From Streptomyces katrae (GTDB lineage: Bacteria; Actinomycetota; Actinomycetes; Streptomycetales; Streptomycetaceae), in assembly GCF_000717655.1 (NCBI RefSeq), contig NZ_JNZY01000041.1, forward strand, positions 24,328 to 88,327: 64,000 nucleotides of DNA. Reading direction: 5' to 3'. Within the stretch, counting starts at the first letter, position 1, and each line of letters opens with the position of its first letter. A program made the position numbers and the translations under genes. The notes beneath the pieces were generated by a model. The model made no database searches and was not told the origin of the DNA. It worked only from the letters and a program-made list of their open reading frames with translations. Of this stretch, positions 1 to 7,274 are shown piece by piece.

Positions 1-314
1 GCGACAAGGCCGAGGAGATCCTCCACAACTGCAAGGAGTGGGACGGCCGCGGCTGGGACCTCGCCGTCACCGAGACGACGCCCTCCACCATCGTGGTGCG
101 GGTCATCGTCACGGCCAAGGACCCCGACGACCTGTGGACGGCGCGCTGCGCCGTGCGGGAGCAACTGGTCGCCTGGCTGGCGGAGAAGCACCCGGATGCC
201 CTGCCGCGCATCGTGCTGGACCCGGCACCGGCACCGGTACCCGGACATGCATCAGGACAGGCCCCCGCGCCGGACGCCGCCGGAGCAACTGGATCCGCGC
301 CCGCCCGGCCGTAG
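1..314 (+). CDS. C-terminal end of a MscS-type mechanosensitive channel (5' truncated)
   Basis: The reading frame is open from the first bases of the window and ends with TAG at 312-314. The visible ~104 residues include the stretch VTETTPSTIVVRVIVTAKDP followed by DLWTARCAVREQLVAWLAEK, which resembles the cytoplasmic beta/alpha domain near the C-terminus of actinobacterial small-conductance mechanosensitive channels. It ends in a Pro/Ala-rich tail of about 30 residues. The membrane-spanning part lies upstream of the window. Such channels release solutes on hypo-osmotic shock (family knowledge). The next gene starts 53 bp downstream on the same strand. The assignment rests on this C-terminal fragment only. 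Confidence 0.6.
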   Translation, partial: DKAEEILHNCKEWDGRGWDLAVTETTPSTIVVRVIVTAKDPDDLWTARCAVREQLVAWLAEKHPDALPRIVLDPAPAPVPGHASGQAPAPDAAGATGSAPARP

Positions 315-367
315 GCGGCGGGGTGAGCCGCGCCTCCCACGCGCCCGCGACCCCGACACCCCCGGGA

Positions 368-1987
368 ATGCTTGGCGCGCGGTCGTCGGGACACAAGCGG
401 GGTGTGCTGAAGACACTTGCCCTGATCCTGCCCGGCGCCGCAGCGGCACTCGCCGCGGTCGCCGCCCTCCTCCTCTCGCCCTGGTGGTGGGCCGTGGCCG
501 GCCCCTCGCTGCTGCTCGTCCTGGTGGCCTCGTACGACCTCCTGCAACGCCGGCATTCCGTCCTGCGGAACTACCCCCTGCTCGGGCACCTCCGGTTCGC
601 CCTGGAGGCGCTGCGGCCGGAGATACAGCAGTACTTCATCGAGCGGAACGTCGACGGCAGCCCCTTCGACCGCGACACCCGCAGCATCGTCTACGAGCGG
701 GCCAAGGGCACCGACGCGGAGGAGCCGTTCGGCACGGAGCTCGATCTCCACCGGCCCGGGAGCGAATACCTCACCCCGTCCATGGCCCCGCACCCGGTGC
801 CGGCCGAACCGCCCCGGGTCCGGGTCGGCGGGCCCGACTGCACCGAGCCGTACGACATGTCCCTGCTCAACGTCTCGGCGATGAGCTTCGGCTCCCTGTC
901 CGCCAACGCCGTCCTCGCCCTCAACACGGGGGCGAAGCTGGGCGGCTTCGCCCACGACACCGGCGAAGGCGGAGTGTCCGAGTACCACCTGCGCCCCGGC
1001 GGGGACCTCGTGTGGGAGATCGGCACCGGGTACTTCGGGTGCCGTACCGACGACGGCGGCTTCGACGAGCGGCAGTTCGCCGACAAGGCCGCACACCCGC
1101 AGGTCAAGTGCGTGTCGCTGAAGATCAGCCAGGGCGCCAAGCCGGGCATCGGCGGCGTCCTGCCCGGTGCCAAGGTGAACGCGGAGATCGCGCAGGTGCG
1201 CGGAGTGCCGCAGGGGGAGACCGTCGTCTCGCCGCCGTTCCACCGCGTGTACTCCACCCCGCGCGAGCTGGTGCGCTTCCTAGCCCGCATGCGGGAGCTC
1301 GCCGGCGGCAAGCCCGTGGGGTTCAAGCTGTGCGTCGGCTCGCGCCGTGAGTTCCTCGCCGTGTGCAAGGCCATGCGGGAGGCGGACGTCACCCCCGACT
1401 TCATCGTCGTCGACGGGGCGGAGGGCGGCACGGGCGCGGCGCCCCTGGAGTTCGCCGACCATGTGGGCCTGCCGCTGGGCGACGGCCTGATGACCGTCCA
1501 CAACGCCCTCGTCGGCTCCGGGCTGCGCGACCGCATCCGGATCGGAGCCTCCGGAAAGGTCGCCACCGGCAGCGACCTCGTCAAACGCATGGTCCAAGGC
1601 GCCGACTACACCAACTCGGCCCGCGCCATGATGTTCGCGATCGGTTGCATCCAGGCCCAGCGCTGCCACACCAACACCTGCCCCGTCGGGGTCGCCACCC
1701 AGGACGAGCGGCGCGCCCGGGCCCTGGACGTCGGTGACAAGGCGCAGCGCGTACGGCGCTACCAGGAAGCGACCGTCAAGAGCGCGCTGCAGATCATGGC
1801 GGCCATGGGCGTCGACGACGCGCGCGGACTGCGCCCCCACATGCTGCTCCAGCGGGTGGACCCGCACACCGTCCGCTCGTACGCCGAACTCCACGCCTGG
1901 CTCGCCCCCGGAGAACTGCTCGCATCGCCGCCCGAAAGCTGGGCAGCCGACTGGAAGGCGGCCGACCCCGGCCGCTTCACCCGCTGA
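368..1987 (+). CDS. FMN-binding glutamate synthase-related protein
   Basis: Predicted 539 residues. Two hydrophobic segments near residues 12-60 suggest membrane anchoring. The rest is the central/FMN-binding half of the glutamate synthase large subunit (GltB-like): MSFGSLSANAVLALN-type motif, GAKPGIGG loop, VDGAEGGTGAAPLEF and GASGKVATGSDLVKR phosphate-binding motifs. The Cys pattern in CIQAQRCHTNTCPVG (C-x5-C-x4-C) is that of the 3Fe-4S cluster. It lacks the N-terminal amidotransferase domain, so it is a stand-alone FMN/Fe-S domain protein whose substrate is not known. The ATG at 368 is chosen because everything upstream in frame looks non-coding; GTG at 404 is an alternative start. It precedes the TPP enzyme by 35 bp, probably in one transcript. 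Confidence 0.85.
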   Translation: MLGARSSGHKRGVLKTLALILPGAAAALAAVAALLLSPWWWAVAGPSLLLVLVASYDLLQRRHSVLRNYPLLGHLRFALEALRPEIQQYFIERNVDGSPFDRDTRSIVYERAKGTDAEEPFGTELDLHRPGSEYLTPSMAPHPVPAEPPRVRVGGPDCTEPYDMSLLNVSAMSFGSLSANAVLALNTGAKLGGFAHDTGEGGVSEYHLRPGGDLVWEIGTGYFGCRTDDGGFDERQFADKAAHPQVKCVSLKISQGAKPGIGGVLPGAKVNAEIAQVRGVPQGETVVSPPFHRVYSTPRELVRFLARMRELAGGKPVGFKLCVGSRREFLAVCKAMREADVTPDFIVVDGAEGGTGAAPLEFADHVGLPLGDGLMTVHNALVGSGLRDRIRIGASGKVATGSDLVKRMVQGADYTNSARAMMFAIGCIQAQRCHTNTCPVGVATQDERRARALDVGDKAQRVRRYQEATVKSALQIMAAMGVDDARGLRPHMLLQRVDPHTVRSYAELHAWLAPGELLASPPESWAADWKAADPGRFTR

Positions 1988-2022
1988 ACCGGCCGCTGAA
2001 CCGGCAAACGAAGGGCAGTCCC

Positions 2023-3750
2023 GTGGCACGCACCGTCGCCCACGTCATCGTCGACGCACTCGAGGAACTCGGCGTCCGGCACGTCTTCGGCGTCGTCGGA
2101 GACGCGTTGAACCCGCTGACCGAAGCGATCCGCACATCCGTCGGCCTGAACTGGGTCGGCTGCCGGCACGAGGAGGCCGCGGCCTTCGCCGCCTCGGCGC
2201 AGTCCCAGCTCTCGGGGACCCTCGGGGTGTGCATGGGCACGGTGGGACCCGGATCCGTGCACTTGCTCAACGGCCTCTACGACGCCGCCAAGAGCCGCAC
2301 GCCCGTCCTGGCCATCTGCGGCCAGGTCCCCCTCGCCGAGATCGGCAGCGACTACTTCCAGGAGGTCGACAACGACCTGCTCTTCCGCGACGTCGCCGTC
2401 CACCGGGCCACCGTCACCTCCCCGGACCAGATGCCGCGCCTGCTCGAATCGGCCGTACGCGCCGCCGTGACCCGGGGCGGAGTGGCCGTCCTGACCGTCC
2501 CCGGCGACCTGGGCGATCAGGAGCTGAGCGACGACAGGCCCACGCGCTTCGCCCTCGACCGCGCCGTCACCCGGCCCGACGACCCGGCCCTCGCCCGGGC
2601 CGGCGAGCTGCTGAACGCCGCGTCCCGGGTGACCCTGCTCGTCGGCCAGGGCGCCCGCGAGGCCCGCACCGAGGTCCTGCGGACCGCCGAGCTGCTCGCG
2701 GCGCCCATGGTGCTCACGTTGAAGGCGAAGGAGGGCTTCGAGGACGACAACGCTTTCCAGGTGGGCCAGACCGGCCTCATCGGCAACCCCGCCGCCGCCC
2801 ATGCGCTCGACAGCGGGGACGTCCTCTTCATGCTGGGGACCGACTTCCCCTACCGGGAGTGGTACCCGAAGGACGTCAAGGTGATCCAGATCGACTCCCG
2901 CGAGGACCACCTGGGACGGCGCACCCCCGTGGACGTGGGCCTGGCCGGTGATGTCGGAGCCACGCTGCGGGCGCTGCTGCCGCTGTTGAAGCCGGTCCCG
3001 GACCGTGCACACCTCGACGACGCCCGGGAGCGTTTCCTCCGGTGGCAGGAGGGACAGCAGCGGCTGGCCGACCCCACGCACGAGCACCGCTGGACCGGGA
3101 AGCTACGGGCCGCCCTGGACAACCGCGATCACGCCGTCCGCCCCGAGGCGCTGGCCGCGGCGGTGGACGCCTACGCAGACGCCGACGCCGTCTTCACCTC
3201 CGACACCGGCATGGCCACCGTCTGGCTCTCCCGCTTCGTCACCATGCACGGCGACCGCCGCCTCATCGGCTCGTACAACCTCGGCTCGATGGCCAACGCC
3301 ATGCCCCAGGCCCTCGGTGCCCAGCTGTGGGCGCCCGACCGGCAGATCGTCGCGCTCTGCGGGGACGGCGGGCTGAGCATGCTGCTCGGCGACCTCATGA
3401 CCATCAAGACGTACCGGCTGCCGGTGAAGCTCGTCGTCTTCGACAACCGCCGCCTGGGCATGGTCAAGCTGGAACAGGAGCAGGCGGGCCTGCCCGAATT
3501 CGGCACGGAACTCGACAACCCCGATTTCGCCGCGGTTGCCGCGGCACTCGGCCTGACGGGGATCCGGGTCACCGACCCGGCCGAGCTCCACGAGGGCGTA
3601 CGCCGGGCCTTCGAGACGCCGGGGCCGGTCCTGCTGGACGTGCTCACCAACCCGGAGGAAGTGGCCGTGCCCGGCAAACCGACCCTGGCCCAGGGCTGGG
3701 GTTTCGCCGTGGCCAAGGCCAAGGAGCTCCTGCCGGGCCGCGAGGGCTGA
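2023..3750 (+). CDS. Thiamine pyrophosphate-dependent enzyme, pyruvate oxidase/dehydrogenase (PoxB-like)
   Basis: 575 residues, close to the ~572 of E. coli PoxB. The N-terminal PYR domain carries RHVFGVVGDALNPL and the catalytic Glu region CRHEEAAAFAAS. The middle domain has the Rossmann-like segment that binds a nucleotide or FAD in this family. The C-terminal PP domain has the TPP motif CGDGGLSMLLGDL...DNRRLGM. In PoxB-type enzymes pyruvate is decarboxylated to acetate and CO2; acetolactate synthase or another 2-ketoacid substrate cannot be excluded. GTG at 2023 is preceded by GAAGGGCAG as ribosome-binding site. The upstream intergenic stretch holds a short direct duplication (CCGCTGAACCGG). 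The gene likely forms a two-gene unit with the FMN protein. Confidence 0.85.
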   Translation: MARTVAHVIVDALEELGVRHVFGVVGDALNPLTEAIRTSVGLNWVGCRHEEAAAFAASAQSQLSGTLGVCMGTVGPGSVHLLNGLYDAAKSRTPVLAICGQVPLAEIGSDYFQEVDNDLLFRDVAVHRATVTSPDQMPRLLESAVRAAVTRGGVAVLTVPGDLGDQELSDDRPTRFALDRAVTRPDDPALARAGELLNAASRVTLLVGQGAREARTEVLRTAELLAAPMVLTLKAKEGFEDDNAFQVGQTGLIGNPAAAHALDSGDVLFMLGTDFPYREWYPKDVKVIQIDSREDHLGRRTPVDVGLAGDVGATLRALLPLLKPVPDRAHLDDARERFLRWQEGQQRLADPTHEHRWTGKLRAALDNRDHAVRPEALAAAVDAYADADAVFTSDTGMATVWLSRFVTMHGDRRLIGSYNLGSMANAMPQALGAQLWAPDRQIVALCGDGGLSMLLGDLMTIKTYRLPVKLVVFDNRRLGMVKLEQEQAGLPEFGTELDNPDFAAVAAALGLTGIRVTDPAELHEGVRRAFETPGPVLLDVLTNPEEVAVPGKPTLAQGWGFAVAKAKELLPGREG

Positions 3751-3817
3751 CGGCCACCGTAGGAGGGCGACGGTGTCCATCACGCCGTGCGCCGCATCGC
3801 TCACCTGCACCACCTCG

Positions 3818-4081
3818 TCAGTCGTCGCGTTCCTCGGTTCCGGCCACGTAGGCGACGAGCGCGCCGGCGAGCACGGCCCAGGCCGCTGCGACTGGTCCCG
3901 CCGTGGCCCAGGCGAGGAGGCCGAGCAGCAGGGCGGTGAGGGCGCCGGTGGCGAGGGCTCGTGGCCGGGTGAGGAACCTCCAGTGCTTGCGTCCGCTGCC
4001 GGGCCGGCGGATTTCGGCGACTGCCGTCCTGATGACGAGGGCAGCCACCACTATGGCGATGCTGAGCAGGGTGATCGCCAT
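3818..4081 (-). CDS. Small two-helix membrane protein, unknown function
   Basis: 87 residues starting MAITLLSIAIVVAALVI, with a second hydrophobic stretch near residues 43-75 (ALTALLLGLLAWA, AAWAVLAGALVAYVAG) and a short charged tail TEERDD. A basic loop (RRPGSGRKHWRFLTRPR) separates the helices. ATG at 4081 is chosen because GGAGA lies six bases upstream; a longer in-frame start at 4270 would add a non-membrane, low-complexity extension. It is convergent with the TPP enzyme gene and faces away from the RIP gene. The family is not recognised. Confidence 0.55.
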   Translation of the reverse strand: MAITLLSIAIVVAALVIRTAVAEIRRPGSGRKHWRFLTRPRALATGALTALLLGLLAWATAGPVAAAWAVLAGALVAYVAGTEERDD

Positions 4082-4506
4082 GGCGTCTCCGATGCGGTCA
4101 GTTGTGCTGTGTGGCGGCTTGTTCTGCCTCGTCGGGTTGGTGGCTGTCGGGGATGCCATCGGCGTCCGCATCGACCACCCTATGTATCCCCTGATCGCGA
4201 CCGGGCACCTGACGCGGGCCACGGGCGGCGAGACCTGGTGACCGCCCCGGTCCCCCGGAGCGGCCATCAAGCCGCTTCCTGTCCGGCACGGGGGCCGACC
4301 ACCGGAATCACGCGCTCAATTCTTAGCATCACAGGCCAAGTATTTCCCCGGCCGCCACCAGGACGACTACAAAGGACGGAACCGATCCGAACCCTGCGAT
4401 GGGGACGACGTCGAAGGTGGTGGATGCGTATGCGTGAATACGGCAGGATCGAACCGATCGCGGTCAGATTACTTCGGGGAAGGTCGATGTCCGGCGGCCT
4501 CCCCTG
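4082..4506. other. Intergenic, no supported gene
   Basis: About 425 bp between the divergently oriented small membrane protein and the RIP-like gene. GC content is more mixed than in flanking genes. Open frames here have no family resemblance and overlap in several frames. It probably holds promoters for both neighbours. Confidence 0.4.
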
Positions 4507-5100
4507 ATGTGGGCGGCCATGCTGAAACCCGTGTCATTTTCCCCGGCGTACGCATCGGCGGACGAGTATCGGCTCCTGACGTCGACCATCCGGTCGAGGG
4601 CGGAGGATGCGCAGGGATTCTTCGGCGGGGCCTCGCGAGGGCCGGGGGAAATGGCTTACCTGCCCCTGCGTGTTCAGCTGCGAGGTTTGTCCCTCGAGCT
4701 CTACATCGAGCTCCGCCTGCACAACACGGGCATGCGCATCGTCGGGTTCCGCAACACTTTCGAGAATGGGCAGGTCCCGCCGGAAGCGTGCGTCCGCCAC
4801 GTCAGGGACTCCATTTCGCCACCGGGGATCCGCCGAACCGAAGCCCTGCCGTTCGGTGGAGACCGATCCGACCTGGAGACGGCCGCCGCCGTGCGGCGTT
4901 TGGGGATCTTCCTGGGGCGCCGGCCCCTGGGCGACGCGGTGATCCGGCTGCACCGGAACCGCGATCCGAAGTGCACGGCACATGGAATGCTCGTGCTCTC
5001 GGAAATGATCTGTGAGGCCGCCAGATTCCCGGCTCTGGCCGATGCGATGTCGCGAATCTGGCTGACCGGTGGACGGCTGTCGGCCGCGGCATCCGCCTGA
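4507..5100 (+). CDS. Ribosome-inactivating protein (RIP, ricin A-chain/Shiga toxin A fold) homologue
   Basis: 197 residues. The order of elements matches ricin A chain: YRLLTSTIRSR (residues 21-31) aligns with YTNFIRAVRGR; a beta-sheet with ELYIELRLHN and MRIVGF (64-81); LPFGGDRSDLE (114-124) aligns with FAFGGNYDRLE; and MLVLSEMICEAARF (161-174) aligns with the active-site helix IQMISEAARF. The catalytic Glu (170) and Arg (173) are present. RIPs remove one adenine from the sarcin-ricin loop of large-subunit rRNA (family knowledge). Departures: both adenine-stacking tyrosines of ricin appear replaced, and the chain stops soon after the active-site helix, so the C-terminal Trp-containing part is missing. 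No signal peptide is visible. Start is ATG 4507 or 4519; neither has a clear ribosome-binding site. It may be a truncated, non-canonical or cytosolic RIP. Confidence 0.72.
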   Translation: MWAAMLKPVSFSPAYASADEYRLLTSTIRSRAEDAQGFFGGASRGPGEMAYLPLRVQLRGLSLELYIELRLHNTGMRIVGFRNTFENGQVPPEACVRHVRDSISPPGIRRTEALPFGGDRSDLETAAAVRRLGIFLGRRPLGDAVIRLHRNRDPKCTAHGMLVLSEMICEAARFPALADAMSRIWLTGGRLSAAASA

Positions 5101-5584
5101 AGTTCCTTGCCTGGGCGCCCATCCACAGGCGGGCACCGAAGAAAGGAGCAAGCCCCCCGCCAGGAGCTCGTTTCAGTCCCGTACGATCCGCGATTCCGGT
5201 CCTGAGGGCCCGCATAACGGGATCGGATGCTTTCCTGTAGAACCTTTCATCGCCATGTCCGCAGACGGGAGACACCTTATAGACGGACCCATCATGAGTG
5301 CCTGACACAGGCGCTTTGACTCGTTGAAGCAGGCGGCCGCCCCTGGGGATGAAAAGGGGCGGCCACTTGCCGTTCCCGGCGGCGATTCCGGTTCATGCCC
5401 GCACCGTCGTCGTGCATCCGATTCGCACCACGACGGCGCGTCCCGCCGCTCTGTGCCGTGACACCCGATCGTGGGCCGTACGGGGGAGGTCGGCGGGGGC
5501 GTGCGGCGCGCTCGGGCGTGCGAGGGGCCAGGCTGGGCACTCGAAGGGATATTCCTCCTCAAACAGACGTCAAGGGAGCTCGTT
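5101..5584. other. Intergenic, hairpin but no supported gene
   Basis: About 480 bp between the RIP gene and the molybdoenzyme operon. Open frames here are out-of-phase and show no recognisable family. The stretch contains a strong hairpin at 5335-5364 and presumably the promoter of the operon beginning at 5585. Confidence 0.4.
5335..5364. terminator. GC-rich hairpin, probable terminator
   Basis: Perfect 9-bp arms GGCCGCCCC (5335-5343) and GGGGCGGCC (5356-5364) around a 12-nt loop. No T-run follows, as is usual for Streptomyces terminators. It could end transcripts from the RIP gene. Confidence 0.4.
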
Positions 5585-6238
5585 GTGGCTCACGCAACCG
5601 ACCCGCCCGCCCACCGGCCTGCCCCCGATGGCGGCCCCGGACCGGCGCCGCGCACGCCGGACGACCCGTCCGCCGGGGCCCCCCGCTCCCGGGTGACCCT
5701 CCGCGTCAACGGTGTCCACCACGACCTCGACCTGGACCACCGGGTCACGCTGCTCGACGCCCTGCGCGAGCACCTGGACCTGACCGGTGCCAAGAAGGCC
5801 TGCGACCACGGGCAGTGCGGTGCCTGCACCGTCCTGGTCGACGGCCGGCGCGCCAACAGCTGCCTGCTCCTCGCCGTGGCCCTCGACGGCTGTGAGATCA
5901 CCACCGTCGAGGGCCTGGCCGGCCCCGACGGCGCCCTCCACCCCCTCCAGCGCGCCTTCATGGAGCACGACGCCTTCCAGTGCGGCTACTGCACCCCCGG
6001 CCAGCTCTGCTCCGCGGTCGGCGCGCTCCGGGAAGCCGCCGCCGGCCACCCCTCGCACGTCACCGCCGCCGCGATCGTGGCGGCCTCCGGCCCCGCCGTG
6101 CTGACCGCCGAGGAGATCAGGGAGCGGCTCAGCGGGAACCTCTGCCGCTGCGGCGCCTACCCCGCGATCGTCCGAGCCGTCGCCGAGGCGGGAGCCGAAG
6201 CCGCGGCCACCGGGACCGGTGCGGAGGTGACCGCGTGA
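5585..6238 (+). CDS. 2Fe-2S subunit of a molybdenum hydroxylase (PaoA/YagT-like)
   Basis: 217 residues. After a Pro-rich N-terminal ~40 residues the protein has a plant-type ferredoxin domain with CDHGQCGACTVLVDG (first cluster). The second, helical domain has QCGYCTPGQLC and GNLCRCGAYPAI, together the eight cysteines of two 2Fe-2S clusters. It passes electrons between the Mo site and the FAD subunit. GTG at 5585 follows GGGAG at normal spacing. Unlike E. coli PaoA there is no twin-arginine signal, so a cytoplasmic enzyme is inferred. It overlaps the next gene by 4 nt (GTGA), indicating translational coupling. Confidence 0.9.
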   Translation: MAHATDPPAHRPAPDGGPGPAPRTPDDPSAGAPRSRVTLRVNGVHHDLDLDHRVTLLDALREHLDLTGAKKACDHGQCGACTVLVDGRRANSCLLLAVALDGCEITTVEGLAGPDGALHPLQRAFMEHDAFQCGYCTPGQLCSAVGALREAAAGHPSHVTAAAIVAASGPAVLTAEEIRERLSGNLCRCGAYPAIVRAVAEAGAEAAATGTGAEVTA

Positions 6239-7245
6239 GGCCCTTCGCCTACGTACGCGCCACCAGCCTCCAGGAGGCGGCCGACGCCTACGCCGCCCAC
6301 CCCGGCTCCCGCTATCTCGGCGGCGGCACCAACCTCGTGGACCTGATGAAACTGGGCGTCGAGACCCCCAGCGCCCTCATCGACGTCTCCCGCCTCCCGC
6401 TGGGGGAGATCAGCGAACTCCCCGACGGCGGCTTGCGCGTGGGCGCCACGGTCCGCAACAGCGACCTGGCCGCCGACCCGCTGGTGCGCACCCGCTACCC
6501 GCTCCTCAGCCGGGCGCTGCTCTCCGGTGCCTCCGGCCAGCTGCGCAACGTCGCCACCACCGGCGGAAACCTGCTCCAGCGCACCCGCTGCGGCTACTTC
6601 CAGGACCTCTCCAAACCCTGCAACAAGCGCGAACCCGGCAGCGGCTGCGGGGCCCGCGACGGCCTCCACCGCGACCACGCGGTACTCGGACACTCCGAGC
6701 ACTGCATCGCGACCCACCCCTCCGACATGGCCGTGGCCCTCGCCGCGCTGGACGCCGAAGTCGAGCTGTACGGCGAGGCGGGAGCCACCCGTACCGTCGC
6801 GGCCGCCGAGTTCCACCGGCTGCCCGCGGACCGGCCCGATCAGGACACCGTCGTCCGCCCCGGGGAGATCATCACGGCGGTGATCCTGCCCGCCGGCGCG
6901 CCGGGCGCCGTCTCCCTCTACCGCAAGGCCCGCGAACGCGCCTCGTACGCCTTCGCCCTTGCTTCGGTCGCCGTCGTCCTCGACCTCGACGACGGCCGCG
7001 TACGCCGGGTCGCCCTCGCCTTCGGCGGCCTCGCCCACCGGCCCTGGCGTGCGACCACCGCCGAGGCCCGGCTGGCCGGCGCCGTACCGCACCCCGACGC
7101 CGTCCGCGCGGCCGTCGACGCCGAACTCGCCCGGGCGAGGCCCCTGCGCGACAACGCGTACAAGATCCCGCTCGCCCGCAACCTCGCCTGCGACGCCATC
7201 GCCGAGCTGGCCGGCACGCACCCCGGTTCCCCCGCCACGCCGTAG
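6235..7245 (+). CDS. FAD subunit of a molybdenum hydroxylase with extra Fe-S site (PaoB/YagS-like)
   Basis: 336 residues; GTG start at 6235 inside the stop of the previous gene. The FAD-binding motif GSRYLGGGTNLVDLM sits near residue 25, and the second motif ATTGGNLLQRTRCGYF near 110. It is followed by CNKREPGSGCGARDG and SEHCIATHPSDMAVALAALDA. The inserted cysteines between the FAD motif and IATHPSD match those that ligate an additional 4Fe-4S cluster in E. coli PaoB (family knowledge) and are absent from ordinary xanthine dehydrogenase FAD subunits. This argues for an aldehyde oxidoreductase of PaoABC type rather than xanthine dehydrogenase. The C-terminal domain is the CO dehydrogenase flavoprotein type. 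Confidence 0.9.
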   Translation: MRPFAYVRATSLQEAADAYAAHPGSRYLGGGTNLVDLMKLGVETPSALIDVSRLPLGEISELPDGGLRVGATVRNSDLAADPLVRTRYPLLSRALLSGASGQLRNVATTGGNLLQRTRCGYFQDLSKPCNKREPGSGCGARDGLHRDHAVLGHSEHCIATHPSDMAVALAALDAEVELYGEAGATRTVAAAEFHRLPADRPDQDTVVRPGEIITAVILPAGAPGAVSLYRKARERASYAFALASVAVVLDLDDGRVRRVALAFGGLAHRPWRATTAEARLAGAVPHPDAVRAAVDAELARARPLRDNAYKIPLARNLACDAIAELAGTHPGSPATP

Positions 7246-7274
7246 CGGCGCCACCGACCAGGAACAGGACCACG

